Below are positions 54,129 through 64,000 of a stretch of 64,000 nucleotides of DNA, one piece after another (position 1 is the stretch's first letter; each line of letters starts with the position of its first letter). Under the pieces are notes generated by a model that was given only the letters and a program-made list of their open reading frames with translations, was not told the origin of the DNA and searched no databases. Position numbers and translations under genes: made by a program. The stretch lies in contig JALIGW010000013.1 in the NCBI GenBank assembly GCA_023053685.1, positions 17,940,501-18,004,500 on the forward strand, read 5' to 3'. The DNA comes from Diadophis punctatus similis (lineage: Eukaryota > Chordata > Lepidosauria > Squamata > Dipsadidae).

Positions 54129-54261
54129 CACGGGTGTCAAACTCGCGGCTTCACATTGCCGTCACGTGACTTTTGCAACATTTCCCCCCTTTGTGGAGCT
54201 GGGGTAAGTGTGGCCTGCATGTGACGCATCCAGCCTGCGGGCCACCAGTTTGACAGCCCTG
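54129..54261. mobile_element. hAT element (CAGGGGTGTCAAACTC family)
   Basis: Termini CACGGGTGTCAAACTCG and CAGTTTGACAGCCCTG. The flanks CAGTAGAC and TAGTAGAC match at seven of eight. Confidence 0.85.
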
Positions 54262-54576
54262 TAGTAGACCAAGGACACCATCTTATCTTTAGTTGCAGCT
54301 GTTCTACCTTTCCTTATTGCAGTCTCTAGAAAATAATGAGGAATGATGAATTTGCCAATCCTTTAAAATTCAGGTGCATAGCTGCCCAGGATCTAGTCAG
54401 TTCCAGCAATCCTACCCTATAGATATTACCTGATTGCAGAGCCATTGCCCGTTCCCCTTCCCTACTCTCTGTAGCTATTTCTGTTTTGATGTCCTCCTTT
54501 ATGTTTCTTTCACACTATTTTAATTTGGAAAGATAGTCAATGGCTATTTGGGAGGAACAGATATATTGATCTAGAT

Positions 54577-54682
54577 CAGGGGTCTCCAACCTTGGCAACT
54601 TTAAGACTTGTGGACTTCAACTCCCAGAGTTCTGGGAGTTGAAGTTCGCAAGTCTTAAAGTTGCCAAGGTTGGAGACCCCTG
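54577..54682. mobile_element. Hairpin MITE (CAGGGGTCTCCAACC)
   Basis: The 106-bp element is a near-perfect palindrome (GGTCTCCAACCTTGGCAACT and its complement). The flanks ATCTAGAT and ATCTAGAG match at seven of eight. Confidence 0.92.
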
Positions 54683-55094
54683 ATCTAGAGAGTCCTGAAA
54701 TCAGGCTCACACCATTTGTACTGCTCTGTTCCTTGTTCTTTCTGCTAGCAGTAATGTGCAGAAGGAGAAAAGAGCAAAGGAGAAAGCAGATAAGCCCGTC
54801 AAGATGACATCACTTGGCAGTGGCTTGGAATGAATGCAACAGAGGTAGGACAGGGAGTGGCAATGGGAACAACAACTTTTATGTCAACATTGTTTTGTGG
54901 TAACTCAGGGAGAAATGGGGAGCACTTTAATAGGGAAAGGCTCAGTAGTGTATTCTGCTTCTAATCTTTCCACTGTTTTCCTTTAGCTTCTGTTCAGACA
55001 GAACTTTAAAAAAAATCTTTAAAAATATTTTAAAAAGTGCTCAGAAGAATAGCTATGTAAGCCTTTAGGCAATATAGAAGCTATACTTTGGCTA

Positions 55095-55315
55095 AAGAGA
55101 AGTTTTAGATAGTGTATCATCAAGTTGTTTTCACCTCTAGCAACCACATAGATTTTCTTCATGATGAGCTAATGCTAATCTGGTATTTCAGGTCTTCCAA
55201 TGTTGCACTCATCCCTATTGTAACTGAATTCATCCAAGTTACTGCCAGGCATCCTCTTCTCTGTCCTTCCACCTTTCCAACATTAGAGCCTTTTCCAAGG
55301 AGCTGGGTTGTTTTT
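55095..55315 (-). mobile_element. Possible Bov-B LINE 3' fragment
   Basis: TCACCTCTAGCAACCACATA and CAGGTCTTCCAATGTTGCAC parallel the 21.2 kb fragment. Confidence 0.4.
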
Positions 55316-55379
55316 TTTTTGTTCTAAGACAAAATCTTTATTATATGATTTTCTTAAATTCTATTCCAAAGTATTACAG

Positions 55380-55760
55380 ATTATTAGAGTTGGAAGGGAT
55401 CTTGTAGGTCATCTAGTCTAACCCCCTGCTCAAGCAGGAGTCCCTACACTGTTTCAGACAAATGGCAGTCCAATCTCCTTTTGAAAGTCTCAAGTGTCGG
55501 AGCTCTCACAACCTCCCCAGGGAAGCTGTTCCACTGGTTGATCGCTCTCACTGTCAGAAAGTTCCTCCTTATTTCCAGGTTGAATCTCTCCTTGGTCAGC
55601 TTCCATCCATTATTCCTTGTCTGGCCTTCTGGTGCCTTGGAGAACAGCCTGACCCCCTCCTCTCTGTGGCAGCCCCTCAAGTATTGGAACACTGTTATCA
55701 TGTCACCCCTGGCCCTTCTCTTCACCAGACTGGCCAGACTTATTTTAGATTCAAATAGTT
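55380..55760 (-). mobile_element. CR1 LINE, short 3' fragment
   Basis: It contains the CR1 terminus (AGAGTTGGAAGGGATCTTGT) and encodes ARGDMITVFQYLRGCHREEG on the minus strand. It is 5'-truncated near 55760, beside the hairpin at 55764-55838. Confidence 0.88.
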
Positions 55761-55763
55761 TTT

Positions 55764-55838
55764 TCAAACAATCCGTTTAGCAGAACTACTTGCCTGCCAC
55801 CGGTAGTTGCAATTAGTTCTGCTAAACGGGTTGTTTGA
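55764..55838. repeat. Hairpin upstream of the CpG island
   Basis: Arms 55764-55788 and 55814-55838 pair at 24 of 25 bases (TCAAACAATCCGTTTAGCAG...), with a 25-nt loop. It lies about 300 bp before the CpG-rich block. Confidence 0.85.
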
Positions 55839-56099
55839 GAAACGGTTTGTTTCCAGAGAACTTGAAAGCAGAAGTGTCGGATTTTCTTTCTTTCTTTGGC
55901 AAGATTACAATTTTCTTTCAACACAGACGTCAGAGTATTGGGTAAGGACGGCTGAAAAAGGGAAAGCAACCCGCAGCTGAGATAAGATCAAGGATGTTAA
56001 GATGAACGGTTACTTGGTAGTTATCCGATTGCTAATGCTGTGCTCGGTCTCCCAAATCTCTCTCTCTATATGTATAGATTGGGTGGAATCAATAGCGAG

Positions 56100-57350
56100 G
56101 AAACAGTACCGTCTTAGGCACCCTTACGTGAGAGTAAGAGCAAGCCAGCGCAGCAAACACCACTCGCGCAACCACTTAATTTCCACAACCCCGCACCTCC
56201 ACCGAAAGGAAAACAAAGCTCGCGAGACTTGTATTTAAGGCCCGAGTAGGGGACTGACACCTTCGCAGACCATCGGTTGCAAAGGACCATTCAAGCAAAG
56301 ATTGTTAATTGGTGACTTATGCGGCTCGTCTTGGCCAATGGCAGTGCGAGTAAGTGAAGGGAGGCGGGTACTCCCAGCCTAGCCGGGGAGGCTCGTGGGT
56401 GCCTGAAGTCAACTATTGCCCTGGGAGGGGTTTTTCCTCCTGCTCGGCATCCAGAAGGCAGCCTCTCTCGGGTGGCGGCGGCGGCGGCGGCGTAAAACGG
56501 CGAGCGGGGGTTCCGTCGCAACTGCGCACGCTGGAGTCCCCGTGCAGGAGCAGCGATTCTTCGGTCCAAGGTGAGCGCCGTGAAGGAGAGGACGGAGTAG
56601 CGTCCCGATGTAGCTGTTTCTGCTCCGGGCTGTGATCTGGGGGTGGGGGGGTGGGGGGAAGAGACGCATTCATCTGAAGGGAGCGAAGGGGAAGAGATGC
56701 TGTCTACCGAGGCCTTGGAATGGTTTGGCGGAGGTCGGAGAGAAGCTTGCAGGGCATCTGCCCCGAATGACAGCCTCGGGTGATGGTTGCAACCGGGGCG
56801 GGTAGCAGATAGGAGGGACGGAGAGAAAGAGGGGCGGGCGGGCGGGGGGGGGACGCTACAGGCCGGGTGGTACTCCCGGCCGCCGCAGCGTCTTCGGGCT
56901 CGCCGTCAAAACGTCCGCGGGTCGGCTTTGGGAGTAAATGGACCGCTCACTGCGGCAGCTCGGTTTTTAAAAAAAATAATAATAATTATTATTATTTCTT
57001 TCACGCGTTCGGGTAGATACAGGTAGGAAGAAGGGAAGAAAGTGGTGGGAGGACGGTCGGAGGTTATGAGGAGGAGCTGCATGCCTGTGCTGGCCGGTGA
57101 GGGCGCGCGGGAAACTCGCGTGTCGTGGGACTGCTGTCCTCCCGTAGCTGTGCCTCGGAGAAAAGGCGGATGGGCGCCGAGCCTGCCGCTTGTCCGACTT
57201 TGCGATAAGTGGGGACTTCACCCCCCTCCCACACAAAGGTGGGTGGTAGTGGGGAGATATTTTTGTGGCACCGCGTGAGTGGAGGGTGTGTAGGCTGGGA
57301 AACGGCAGTCAGTCTGTGGGCTGTGACTCCCTTCCCCTTTCCACACAAGC
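56100..57350 (+). promoter_or_regulatory. CpG-island promoter and first exon of a downstream gene (MGAT4A by synteny)
   Basis: This is the one GC- and CpG-rich stretch not explained by a palindromic transposon. It holds CTCGCGAGA at 56219-56227, CCAAT at 56335-56339 and an inverted CCAAT near 56304, a (GGC)n-like tract near 56475, and a strong + strand splice donor (CCAAG followed by GTGAGC) at 56571. A second possible donor (GTGAGG) is near 57096. In amniotes, CRACDL is followed head-to-tail by MGAT4A, whose first exon is non-coding as I recall, so MGAT4A is the best guess. No coding exon of it is seen up to 64000. A minus-strand or bidirectional promoter cannot be excluded. Confidence 0.6.
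56219..56227. promoter_or_regulatory. CTCGCGAGA promoter motif
   Basis: It matches nine of ten bases of the palindromic TCTCGCGAGA element, which is known from CpG-island and bidirectional promoters. Its position at the upstream side of the CpG block fits a core promoter role. Confidence 0.45.
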
Positions 57351-58186
57351 AGGTTTAAGGAGAGGATGCTGCTGTGGATCTGTATAAAATTTGTGGAAAG
57401 TGTGGAAAACCGAGATGGATTTACACGCAAAAAAGCGGCTATATTAAGTTCTTGGGTACGGCAAGATGTGAATAAATAGGTGTGGTTGAGTTAGTCACTT
57501 TCTGTAAGTGTAGGAGAGGAAAACTTCAAATCAGTATAAAGTGAGTAAAACCATTTAATGTCAAAATATTTGAGTATTGTGTGCCCAGGATTTATTTTGG
57601 ATTATTTTTGCTCTGCATTTTCATCTAAAACAAAGTAGCTAAAAGGATTTATTTAAAACAATATTCATTGCTTTTCTTGATTACACTGTCTGAAAATGTA
57701 CTTGTCCATCTCCCTGATATTCTTGCAGCTCTGTGCTAAAGCTATCTATTTCTTGCACTTATATATATATATTTTCAGAGTTATCCTGGGCAATTAGCTC
57801 AGTTACCCAGTAAATTTTGTAATTCCCCAATCCTAATTGACCACACTGGCAATTTTTTATAGTTATGTCTGTATAATTGTTTTAGTGCCTATGTAATATT
57901 AATTTTATTTGTAGGAGTATGTAACTAATTAAATTAGACCACAACTTTATTCAGGTATTATTTTTAATAATAGTAACAGAAAGAGGTAGATAGCAGCATA
58001 AACAATTTGAATAGCAATGTGGTCTCTTTGTCAAAGGCCAGTATTCGTGGGCATGTAGTGATGTCACAAAACTTTCAAAACTAGGTCATTTGTGTAATAT
58101 TGTGAAGTGCGCAATGTCACTTGCTCCTCTATTCCCCTTTAGATACCATCTTTTTATTTGTATACACAGAGAGACATTTTTACATA
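57351..58186. other. Probable first intron of the downstream gene, left part
   Basis: AT-rich sequence after the CpG block. There is no coding exon to the window end. The stretches 60006-60444, 61469-62604 and 63081-63491 also show no exon. Confidence 0.4.
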
Positions 58187-58948
58187 CAGTGCATTCAGAA
58201 ACTATTCAACCTCCTTCACTTTTGTCAATTTTGTTGCGCTGCAGCCTGATTCTACAGTTGTTGAAATTCATTTTTTTCTCATTAATCTACACTCACTACC
58301 CCATAATGACAAAGTGAAAACAGAATTTTAGAAATGTCTGTATATTTATTAAAAAGAAAAAAAAATTGAAATATCACATTGGCAGAAGTATTCAGCCCCT
58401 TCATTCAAGTACTTTGTTGAAGCACTTTTGGCAGCAATTACGGCCTCAAATCTTTTTGGGTATGACACAACAAGCTTTGCACACCTGGATTGGGGGGATT
58501 TTCTGCCATTCTTCTTTGTAAATCCTCTCAAGCTCAGTCAGCTTGGATGGCGACCATTGGTGGACAACCATTTTCAGGTCCCTTCAGAGATGTTCAATAG
58601 GGTTCAAGTCAGGGCTCTGGATGGGCTATTCTAGGACATTCACAGAGTTGTCCCTAAGCCACTCCTGTGTTGTCTTGCAATGAAGCAAACACACAATTTG
58701 TTCGGACTTAATTTAATAAACCACTGGCTTAGTAGTGGAGACACACACACACACATCTGAAAGCAATCCTTTCTTGCAAAAACTCAGCTGCTAATTAATT
58801 GTCATTAACAGCTGGCATAAGTTCATAAAGTCTTAAATCATTTTAATGAGCAAAAAATGAATTTCAACAACTATAGAACTGTAGAACAGGCTGCAGCATA
58901 ACAAAATTGACAAAAGTGAATGAGGTCTGAATACTTTCTGAATGCACT
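58187..58948 (-). mobile_element. Decayed Tc1-like transposon with an LTR-derived insert
   Basis: Long terminal inverted repeats (CAGTGCATTCAGAAACTATT and its complement) are flanked by TA. On the minus strand a broken transposase C-terminus is readable: SPDLNPIEHL, then RDLK after a stop, carrying the third acidic residue of the DDE/D site. Several stops and a large deletion make it dead. The region 58677-58848 is foreign and matches the LTR-like block near 31190-31340. The termini resemble Tc1 families common in fishes and amphibians. Confidence 0.82.
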
Positions 58949-59046
58949 ATATATAAAATAGTTCCTGGTGCCTATATTTGTATTAACTTTATTGTAGGAG
59001 TATGCAGTTTATTAAACTATAAATTTATTCTGACATTACATATAAC

Positions 59047-59997
59047 TAAAGTGACCAGATTTTTTTTTCTTCAAGCGGGACACCATTGACGGGGGTGGGT
59101 TTCTCCATTTGAGTTTTGCCCTCTGTGCATGCGCAGAACGCTGCGCATGCGCAGAGGGCAAAACAGCAAATGTCGGCGTCCAGGTGAGGTGGGGGGGAGG
59201 GGGGAGGCGGGAGGGCGCTTGGATGCCTGCAGCTCGCGACAGGTAAGCTGCCTCCTTTCCCCGTCTCCCGCCTCCTGTTCGTTGCTTGCCAGCCCGGCCG
59301 AAGGGAAGGCGGGAGGCGAGGAAAGGCCTCCCGAAAGGAGGGGAGGCTTCGGGAGCCCGCCTCCCTTTCGGCCCGAAAGGGAGGCGGGCTCCCGAAGCCT
59401 CCCCTCCTTTCGGGAGGCCTTTCCTCGCCTCCCGCCTTCCCTTCGGCCGGGCTGGCAAGCAACGAACGGGAGGCGGGAGACGGGGAAAGGAGCAGCCGGC
59501 AGCTTACCTGCTCCAAGCATCCAAGCACCGCGGTTTCCCGGTCGCCCGCCCGGCCCCAGGGCAACGGCGGCAGCGAGGCGACGGGGGGAAGAAAGGGGAG
59601 GGGGACGAGGAAGGGCTGTTTGCGCCGCTCGTGACGTAAATTCAAAGCGGCGACGGCTCCTCGTCCCTCACCCCTCCCAACAGCAGCGGCGCCTCCGAGG
59701 GCGGGGCTAGGGATGGGGCGGGGGAAGGAGAGGAGGAGCAGCCTCCCTTCCCCCTCCCCCCAGCTTCCAGCCGCCGCCGGAGGAGTCAACAACGCGGGAC
59801 GCCCGCCCGCCGCCAACGCTGCCCACAGCCGGCCCGAGCTGAGAGGCCTGCTGCCTTTCAGGGCGATTTTTTGAAAGAATGCCCTAGTCGGGCATTCTTT
59901 CAAGAAATCGGGACTTTTTAAGAGGGAGGGCGGGACGCGGGACAAATGGTGAAAAAGCGGGTGTGTCCCGCCAAAATCGGGACGTCTGGTCACCTTA
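59047..59997. mobile_element. Long GC-rich foldback hAT-type element
   Basis: Termini TAAAGTGACCAG and CTGGTCACCTTA match at 11 of 12 bases, with a perfect 8-bp duplication CATATAAC (59039-59046 and 59998-60005). The interior has a near-perfect inverted repeat of about 105-nt arms centred at 59372, and an NRF1-like palindrome at 59142-59153. Overlapping long open frames on both strands are by-products of the GC-rich palindrome; no transposase is recognisable. Confidence 0.88.
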
Positions 59998-60444
59998 CAT
60001 ATAACAGACAGACACACACATACCTATGAATAAAGATAAGGTTGTAATACATATGAGCACTATCAGGTTTTTTAAAGACACTTTAAAGACAGTTTTTTTA
60101 AAAAAAACTGGCTATATTGATATGTAAATAGAGGAAAGCCACAAGAATAGTGTCTGTTTGCATTTGAGAACCCAACACATTCCTTCATGGCAGCTCTAGT
60201 AGAGATGTAACCACTGAAAGCTCAGTGAAAATGGTTTGTCTTGCAGTAAGAATATTAAACTCAAGCCTCTGTTACATTGTTCTTGTGCTACACTTTCCAT
60301 TCCACTCAAATGCTACTTTAGACAGCAGTTCTAAACTTTATTTGGACCCTATTGAATACAGGAGTGTTACTAAATTATCCTGAATAATTGGGTCTTGTTT
60401 ACATAAAAACACTTGTGCATTATATGCATTTGGAAAGTAATATA

Positions 60445-61468
60445 CCGTATTTTTTGGAGTATAAGACACACCGAAGTATAAGACGCACCTTAGTTTTGGG
60501 GGAGGAAAACAAGGAAAAAAGGCCTCTGCCTCCCAGCAATTTGCCAAACAGCAAACAGCACAGATGATATACACTGTTTGCTGTGTATTTCTGTGCATGT
60601 GTGCCTGACCCATAGAAATAGCAAAGAATTGGAGAAATGTACATTATGCCAGAAAGTTTTCTTAAATGTAGTCACACTAACTCTTCCCAATTATTTAAAT
60701 AGATCTACTCCAAGGTAACTAAACTCTAATACTAAACAGGACACTATTACATTTCATACTATACTTGTACAGAGCTGTTAAAATTAATTAAAATTTCTGG
60801 AAGTATACATTATTCTCTAATATTTAAAAGAAGATACAATAGCATTGGGCCTCTTCAGAGCAAGCATTTATTTTAAAAAGCTTCTTTATTTTGTTAAGTT
60901 GTCTAGATTTACAGAGATCTCCAACCTTGGCAACTTTAAGACTTGTGGACTTCAACTCCCAGAATTCCACAGCCAGCAAAGCTAACAAAGCTGGCTGTTG
61001 AATTCTGGGAGTTGAAGTCCACAAGTCTTAAAGTTGCCAAGGTTGGAGACCCCTGGCTCTAGAACAATAATAAAGCAGTCTTAAAAAAATAAGTCTAATA
61101 ATTTGAACATTCTACAGACATTTATAGTTATTCACTTACCCCTTTGCAGCCAGTTCAGCAAAAATAAAAACCTGTGTCTCTCCCAGCTATTTGCCTCTTT
61201 GCAGTTAGTTTCACTTTCATTTTCCCACGTGGCAAACCTAATCAGCTGTTCGTCAGGAAACTGCTACTGACTTGCTCTTCCCTCTTTCCTGCAAGTTCTT
61301 TACAGAGCTCTTCCCTCTTTCCTGCAAGCAGGTAAATTGCTGGATGACAGAGGTCAAAGGGTGGGGGTGGCTGGCTGGGTGGGGCTACATTCGGTGTATA
61401 AGACGCACCCAAGTTTTCACCCTCTTTTTGAGGGTAAAAAGGTGCGTCTTATACTCTGAAAAATACAG
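60445..61468. mobile_element. CCGTATTTTTCGG DNA element, long form
   Basis: Left end CCGTATTTTTTGGAGTATAA and right end TTATACTCTGAAAAATACAG with TA flanks. The interior differs from the other three, lacks the 120-bp unit, and has a hairpin MITE inserted at 60912-61055. Confidence 0.85.
60912..61055. mobile_element. Hairpin MITE nested in a larger element
   Basis: The arms AACCTTGGCAACTTTAAGAC and their complement are near-perfect, as at 54577. It lies inside the element 60445-61468. Confidence 0.88.
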
Positions 61469-62604
61469 TACTTTTAGTCTTTATAATAGGATAAGATAAG
61501 ATAACCTTTATTTGTCATTTTTTTCTGTGAACACATTGGCACACATTACAAAAATGGAATTCTGATACCTGCTCTCAAAAAAAATGTATGCTATTTTGGG
61601 GGGTGGGTGGGGAGGGTTTGTAGGAAGAGGGAGAAAAGCTTAAATACATGAAAGACAAACTTCAGCACTATTGACCTTGTAAGAGGACAGATATAGTGGT
61701 TAAAAAAAATCAGGATTCTGGTAGCATCTTTTTTGACTAACAAGTTTTGTTAAAAGGCATATATTATTGAACAGATGGAGTTGCAGTTCTTGAAAGCATA
61801 TGCCTTTTGATAAAATTTGGTAATCAGAAAAGGTGCTACCAGACTCCTTCATATTTTTTTCAACACTATTAGCACCATTGAGTTAAAATATTATGAATCT
61901 CTCTCTATGTGGCTAGATATGTATCTATGGAAAAACATATTCCTCCTTCTGTAAATATTACAGTCAGCATTTTAAAACAGATATATTAAAAATAGTGTTT
62001 CCTTAACAACTCCCTACATGTCTGCTGTATGTACACATTTAATTATATTTAAGGGACAAATAAAAAACTAGAGAAGTTTAAAAACAAAACAAAAATACAA
62101 TTACTATAAATTGTCTAATTTATTTTGCCAACCCTAAGGGAATAATTATGCCCCAACCACTACTAGATTTGCAGTCACTATTGGTCATAGATATTTATTT
62201 AATGGTTTAATAATCTTGATATTTTCCCTTGAGCTGGTTTGTATTTTATTAAATTTTATTGTCAGTTTTTGACATACTCAAACTCACATTCTTTGCAGAT
62301 TATTTATTATTTTCTATTTAAGGATTTTGAAGGACAAAAACAAATGGACAGAGCAACTTAAGTATGAATCATTCTGGCATAAATGATGTTACCACCATTA
62401 GAACTACATTGGCTTGTTTTTCCTCATTTTGTTTCCTTTTAGTTCTTTGCTTATTAAAAAAGGGCAGTTTTTCAAACCTGTAAATGAAATTAGAACTGAA
62501 ATAGGTGGCAGGCACCTAGGAATTTATGGTAGGGGGTAGGGGGAGGCGGTTTAGAAAAATGACTGCTCAAGTGCTGAAAATGACTTGGATCAGGTCTTCT
62601 CCAT

Positions 62605-62845
62605 CTAAACAAACTAAACAAGGAGAGAAGCAACTTAGAACTAAGGAGAAATTTCCTGACAGTTAGAACAATTAATCAGTGGAACAGCTTGCCTCCAGAA
62701 CTTGTGAATACTCCAACACTAGACGTTTTTAAGAAGATGTTGGATAATCATCTGTCTGAAGTAGTGTAGGGTTTCCTGCGTAAGTAGCGGGTTGGACTAG
62801 AAGACCTCCAAGGTCCCTTCCAACTCTGTTATTATTATTATCTGC
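62605..62845 (+). mobile_element. CR1 LINE, short 3' fragment
   Basis: A plus-strand CR1 3' end: LRRNFLTVRTI-type coding remnant, then TTGGACTAGAAGACCTCCAA and the ATT-repeat tail. Confidence 0.88.
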
Positions 62846-62939
62846 AACTCCAAAGTGGAACTGCTCCATGGAGAAACTGGGATTTCCAGAAGAAGACCAT
62901 CTTGATTTGCTGGTGGGATGGGTGATGGCTTTCAAAATT

Positions 62940-63080
62940 CTGAAGGATCCTTGGTGCTCTCTGAGCTTGGTTGTTTTCTTGTAGATATTTCATTACTCAA
63001 ACTAGGTAACATCATCAGTACTGCACGGCAAGGAGAGCAGCAAGGATCCTTCTATTCAACCCTGAGCTACAAATATTTTG
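62940..63080. repeat. Dispersed repeat related to 16.1 kb
   Basis: TTGGTGCTCTCTGAGCTTGG and TTTCATTACTCAAACTAGGT parallel the 16.1 kb element. It follows a CR1 fragment. Confidence 0.5.
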
Positions 63081-63491
63081 CTTTATTGGTTTCCAAATTC
63101 TAGCTCCTAGTGAGAGTTAAGCTAGTTGTTTTAAGTATCAATTCCATTTTTGCCATTTAAATTATTTTTAGACCTTCTGTATTAATGCAGGAATAGTTTC
63201 ACGAGGCAACAAAAATACAGATCTGGGAAAACCACCATAAAATCAATTGTTTTCTGGGAGAATTCCCAGTAGTGAAAAGCTCCTAGTAGAACTTAATTAT
63301 GCTAAGCCTTATTAGGCTTATACTTTTCATTAATGTGATAATAGTCACTGATTCACCTTCATGGTGGATAAGTATAAGACTGCAAAGAACCATCCCTAGT
63401 TTGTGAGAAATGGCATGTTTTCAAAACTGGTGATGTTATTTTTTACTGTAGTGTCATAAACGGTGTTGTTATTAATATATGCCCCTTGGAA

Positions 63492-63847
63492 CTGGGGTGG
63501 GTTCCTCCCGGTTCGGACCGGATCGCCTGAACCAGTAGCAAACCGCTGGTGACATCACTGAACTGGATCGGCTAGTGCTGGTCCGTGGGCGCCGCCATCT
63601 ATTTTTTATTATTTTTTTGCGAATTTTTGTACTATTTTGAAGATTTTTCCTGTTCTTCTGCTTGTAAAAGGGCCACCCTCGGGTTTAAACTGACCTTTAT
63701 TCCTTCGCCCGAAGCACAGCTGGTCAGCTCCACAGCTGTGTTTCAGGCCGATTCCAGCTACTGAGCATGCGTGGAAGCCAAATTGCACAAGGGAACGTCG
63801 CAATCCAAATGCGAACCGGTGGCGAAGGTAAGTGGAACCCACCCCTG
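63492..63847. mobile_element. hAT MITE, long subtype
   Basis: Termini CTGGGGTGGGTTCCTCC and GGAACCCACCCCTG. The flanks CCTTGGAA and CCATGGAA match at seven of eight. It shares its interior with 30306-30679 and carries AAG/GTAAGT near 63828. Confidence 0.9.
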
Positions 63848-63937
63848 CCATGGAATCATAGGGCATTTCTTTTTTGTTACTGTTACTGACATTCTGTTTT
63901 TGTTTGGCAAAAATGATGCTTTACTATGCCTCTGTAC

Positions 63938-64000
63938 CAGAGGTGGGTTCTTGCCGGAGCTGCCCGGTGTGCAGCTCCGGTAGGGAGCGGCGGATTCCGC
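63938..64000. mobile_element. hAT MITE, left end only (cut by window end)
   Basis: It begins CAGAGGTGGGTTCTTGCCGG. The rest lies beyond the window. Confidence 0.7.

Noticed and set aside
59200..59830. A second CpG-island promoter
   Set aside because: The GC-rich block is bounded by transposon termini and an 8-bp target duplication, so composition alone is not evidence of a promoter.
59046..60017. A 323-codon open frame on the minus strand and several overlapping frames
   Set aside because: They fall in the GC-rich inverted repeat of the hAT-type element; mirror-image frames on both strands are by-products of the palindrome and low stop density.

Overview
This is a nuclear genomic window from a squamate reptile, most likely a snake. 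The evidence is AT-rich DNA with long introns, tRNA-derived SINEs, several LINE lineages (CR1, an L2-like lineage, probable Bov-B), and three antisense copies of a CR1-L3-type LINE. One of those copies has a (TAGAA)n array fused to its 3' end, a habit known from snake genomes. hAT and Tc1/mariner-type DNA elements are dense throughout. There are no bacterial features, no CRISPR array and no viral genome.

One protein-coding gene is fully readable. It lies on the + strand from the ATG at 6257 to the TAG at 34566 and has ten coding exons: 6257-6323, 7226-7394, 10361-10496, 11194-11355, 12379-12447, 13747-13974, 16980-18546, 27956-28140, 32587-32734 and 34427-34566. All junctions are GT-AG and all phases agree. 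They give 2871 nt, a 956-residue protein plus stop. The product belongs to the CRACD/CRACDL family (capping-protein-inhibiting regulator of actin dynamics). The N-terminal exons, the SCLDNSAAKHKL block and the total length point to CRACDL (KIAA1211L) rather than CRACD or KIAA1210. The 3' UTR probably runs to a poly(A) signal at 36142-36147 and contains a whole hAT element.

A CpG-rich block lies at about 56.1-57.3 kb, with a CTCGCGAGA motif, CCAAT boxes and a candidate + strand splice donor at 56571. It looks like the promoter and first exon of the next gene. Vertebrate gene order (CRACDL followed head-to-tail by MGAT4A) makes MGAT4A the best guess, but no coding exon of it is visible here.

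The rest is intronic or intergenic DNA filled with mobile elements: about ten copies of a hAT MITE family ending in CAGRGGTGGGTT (many with clear 8-bp target duplications), other hAT families (CAGTGATGGCGAACC, CAGGGGTGTCAAACTC, CAGTGGTTCTCAACC, CAGGGGTCTCCAACC hairpins), five Tigger/pogo-like elements (CAGGTAGTCCTC), four elements ending in CCGTATTTTTCGGAGTATAA, a decayed Tc1 element carrying an LTR-derived insert, a probable solo LTR, and large microsatellites. The most interesting signals are MITEs that carry perfect NRF1-type palindromes, MITEs that end in consensus splice donors, two GC-rich foldback elements, and a long TG repeat 18 nt downstream of the main CRACDL exon. I did not find a clearly new biological system.
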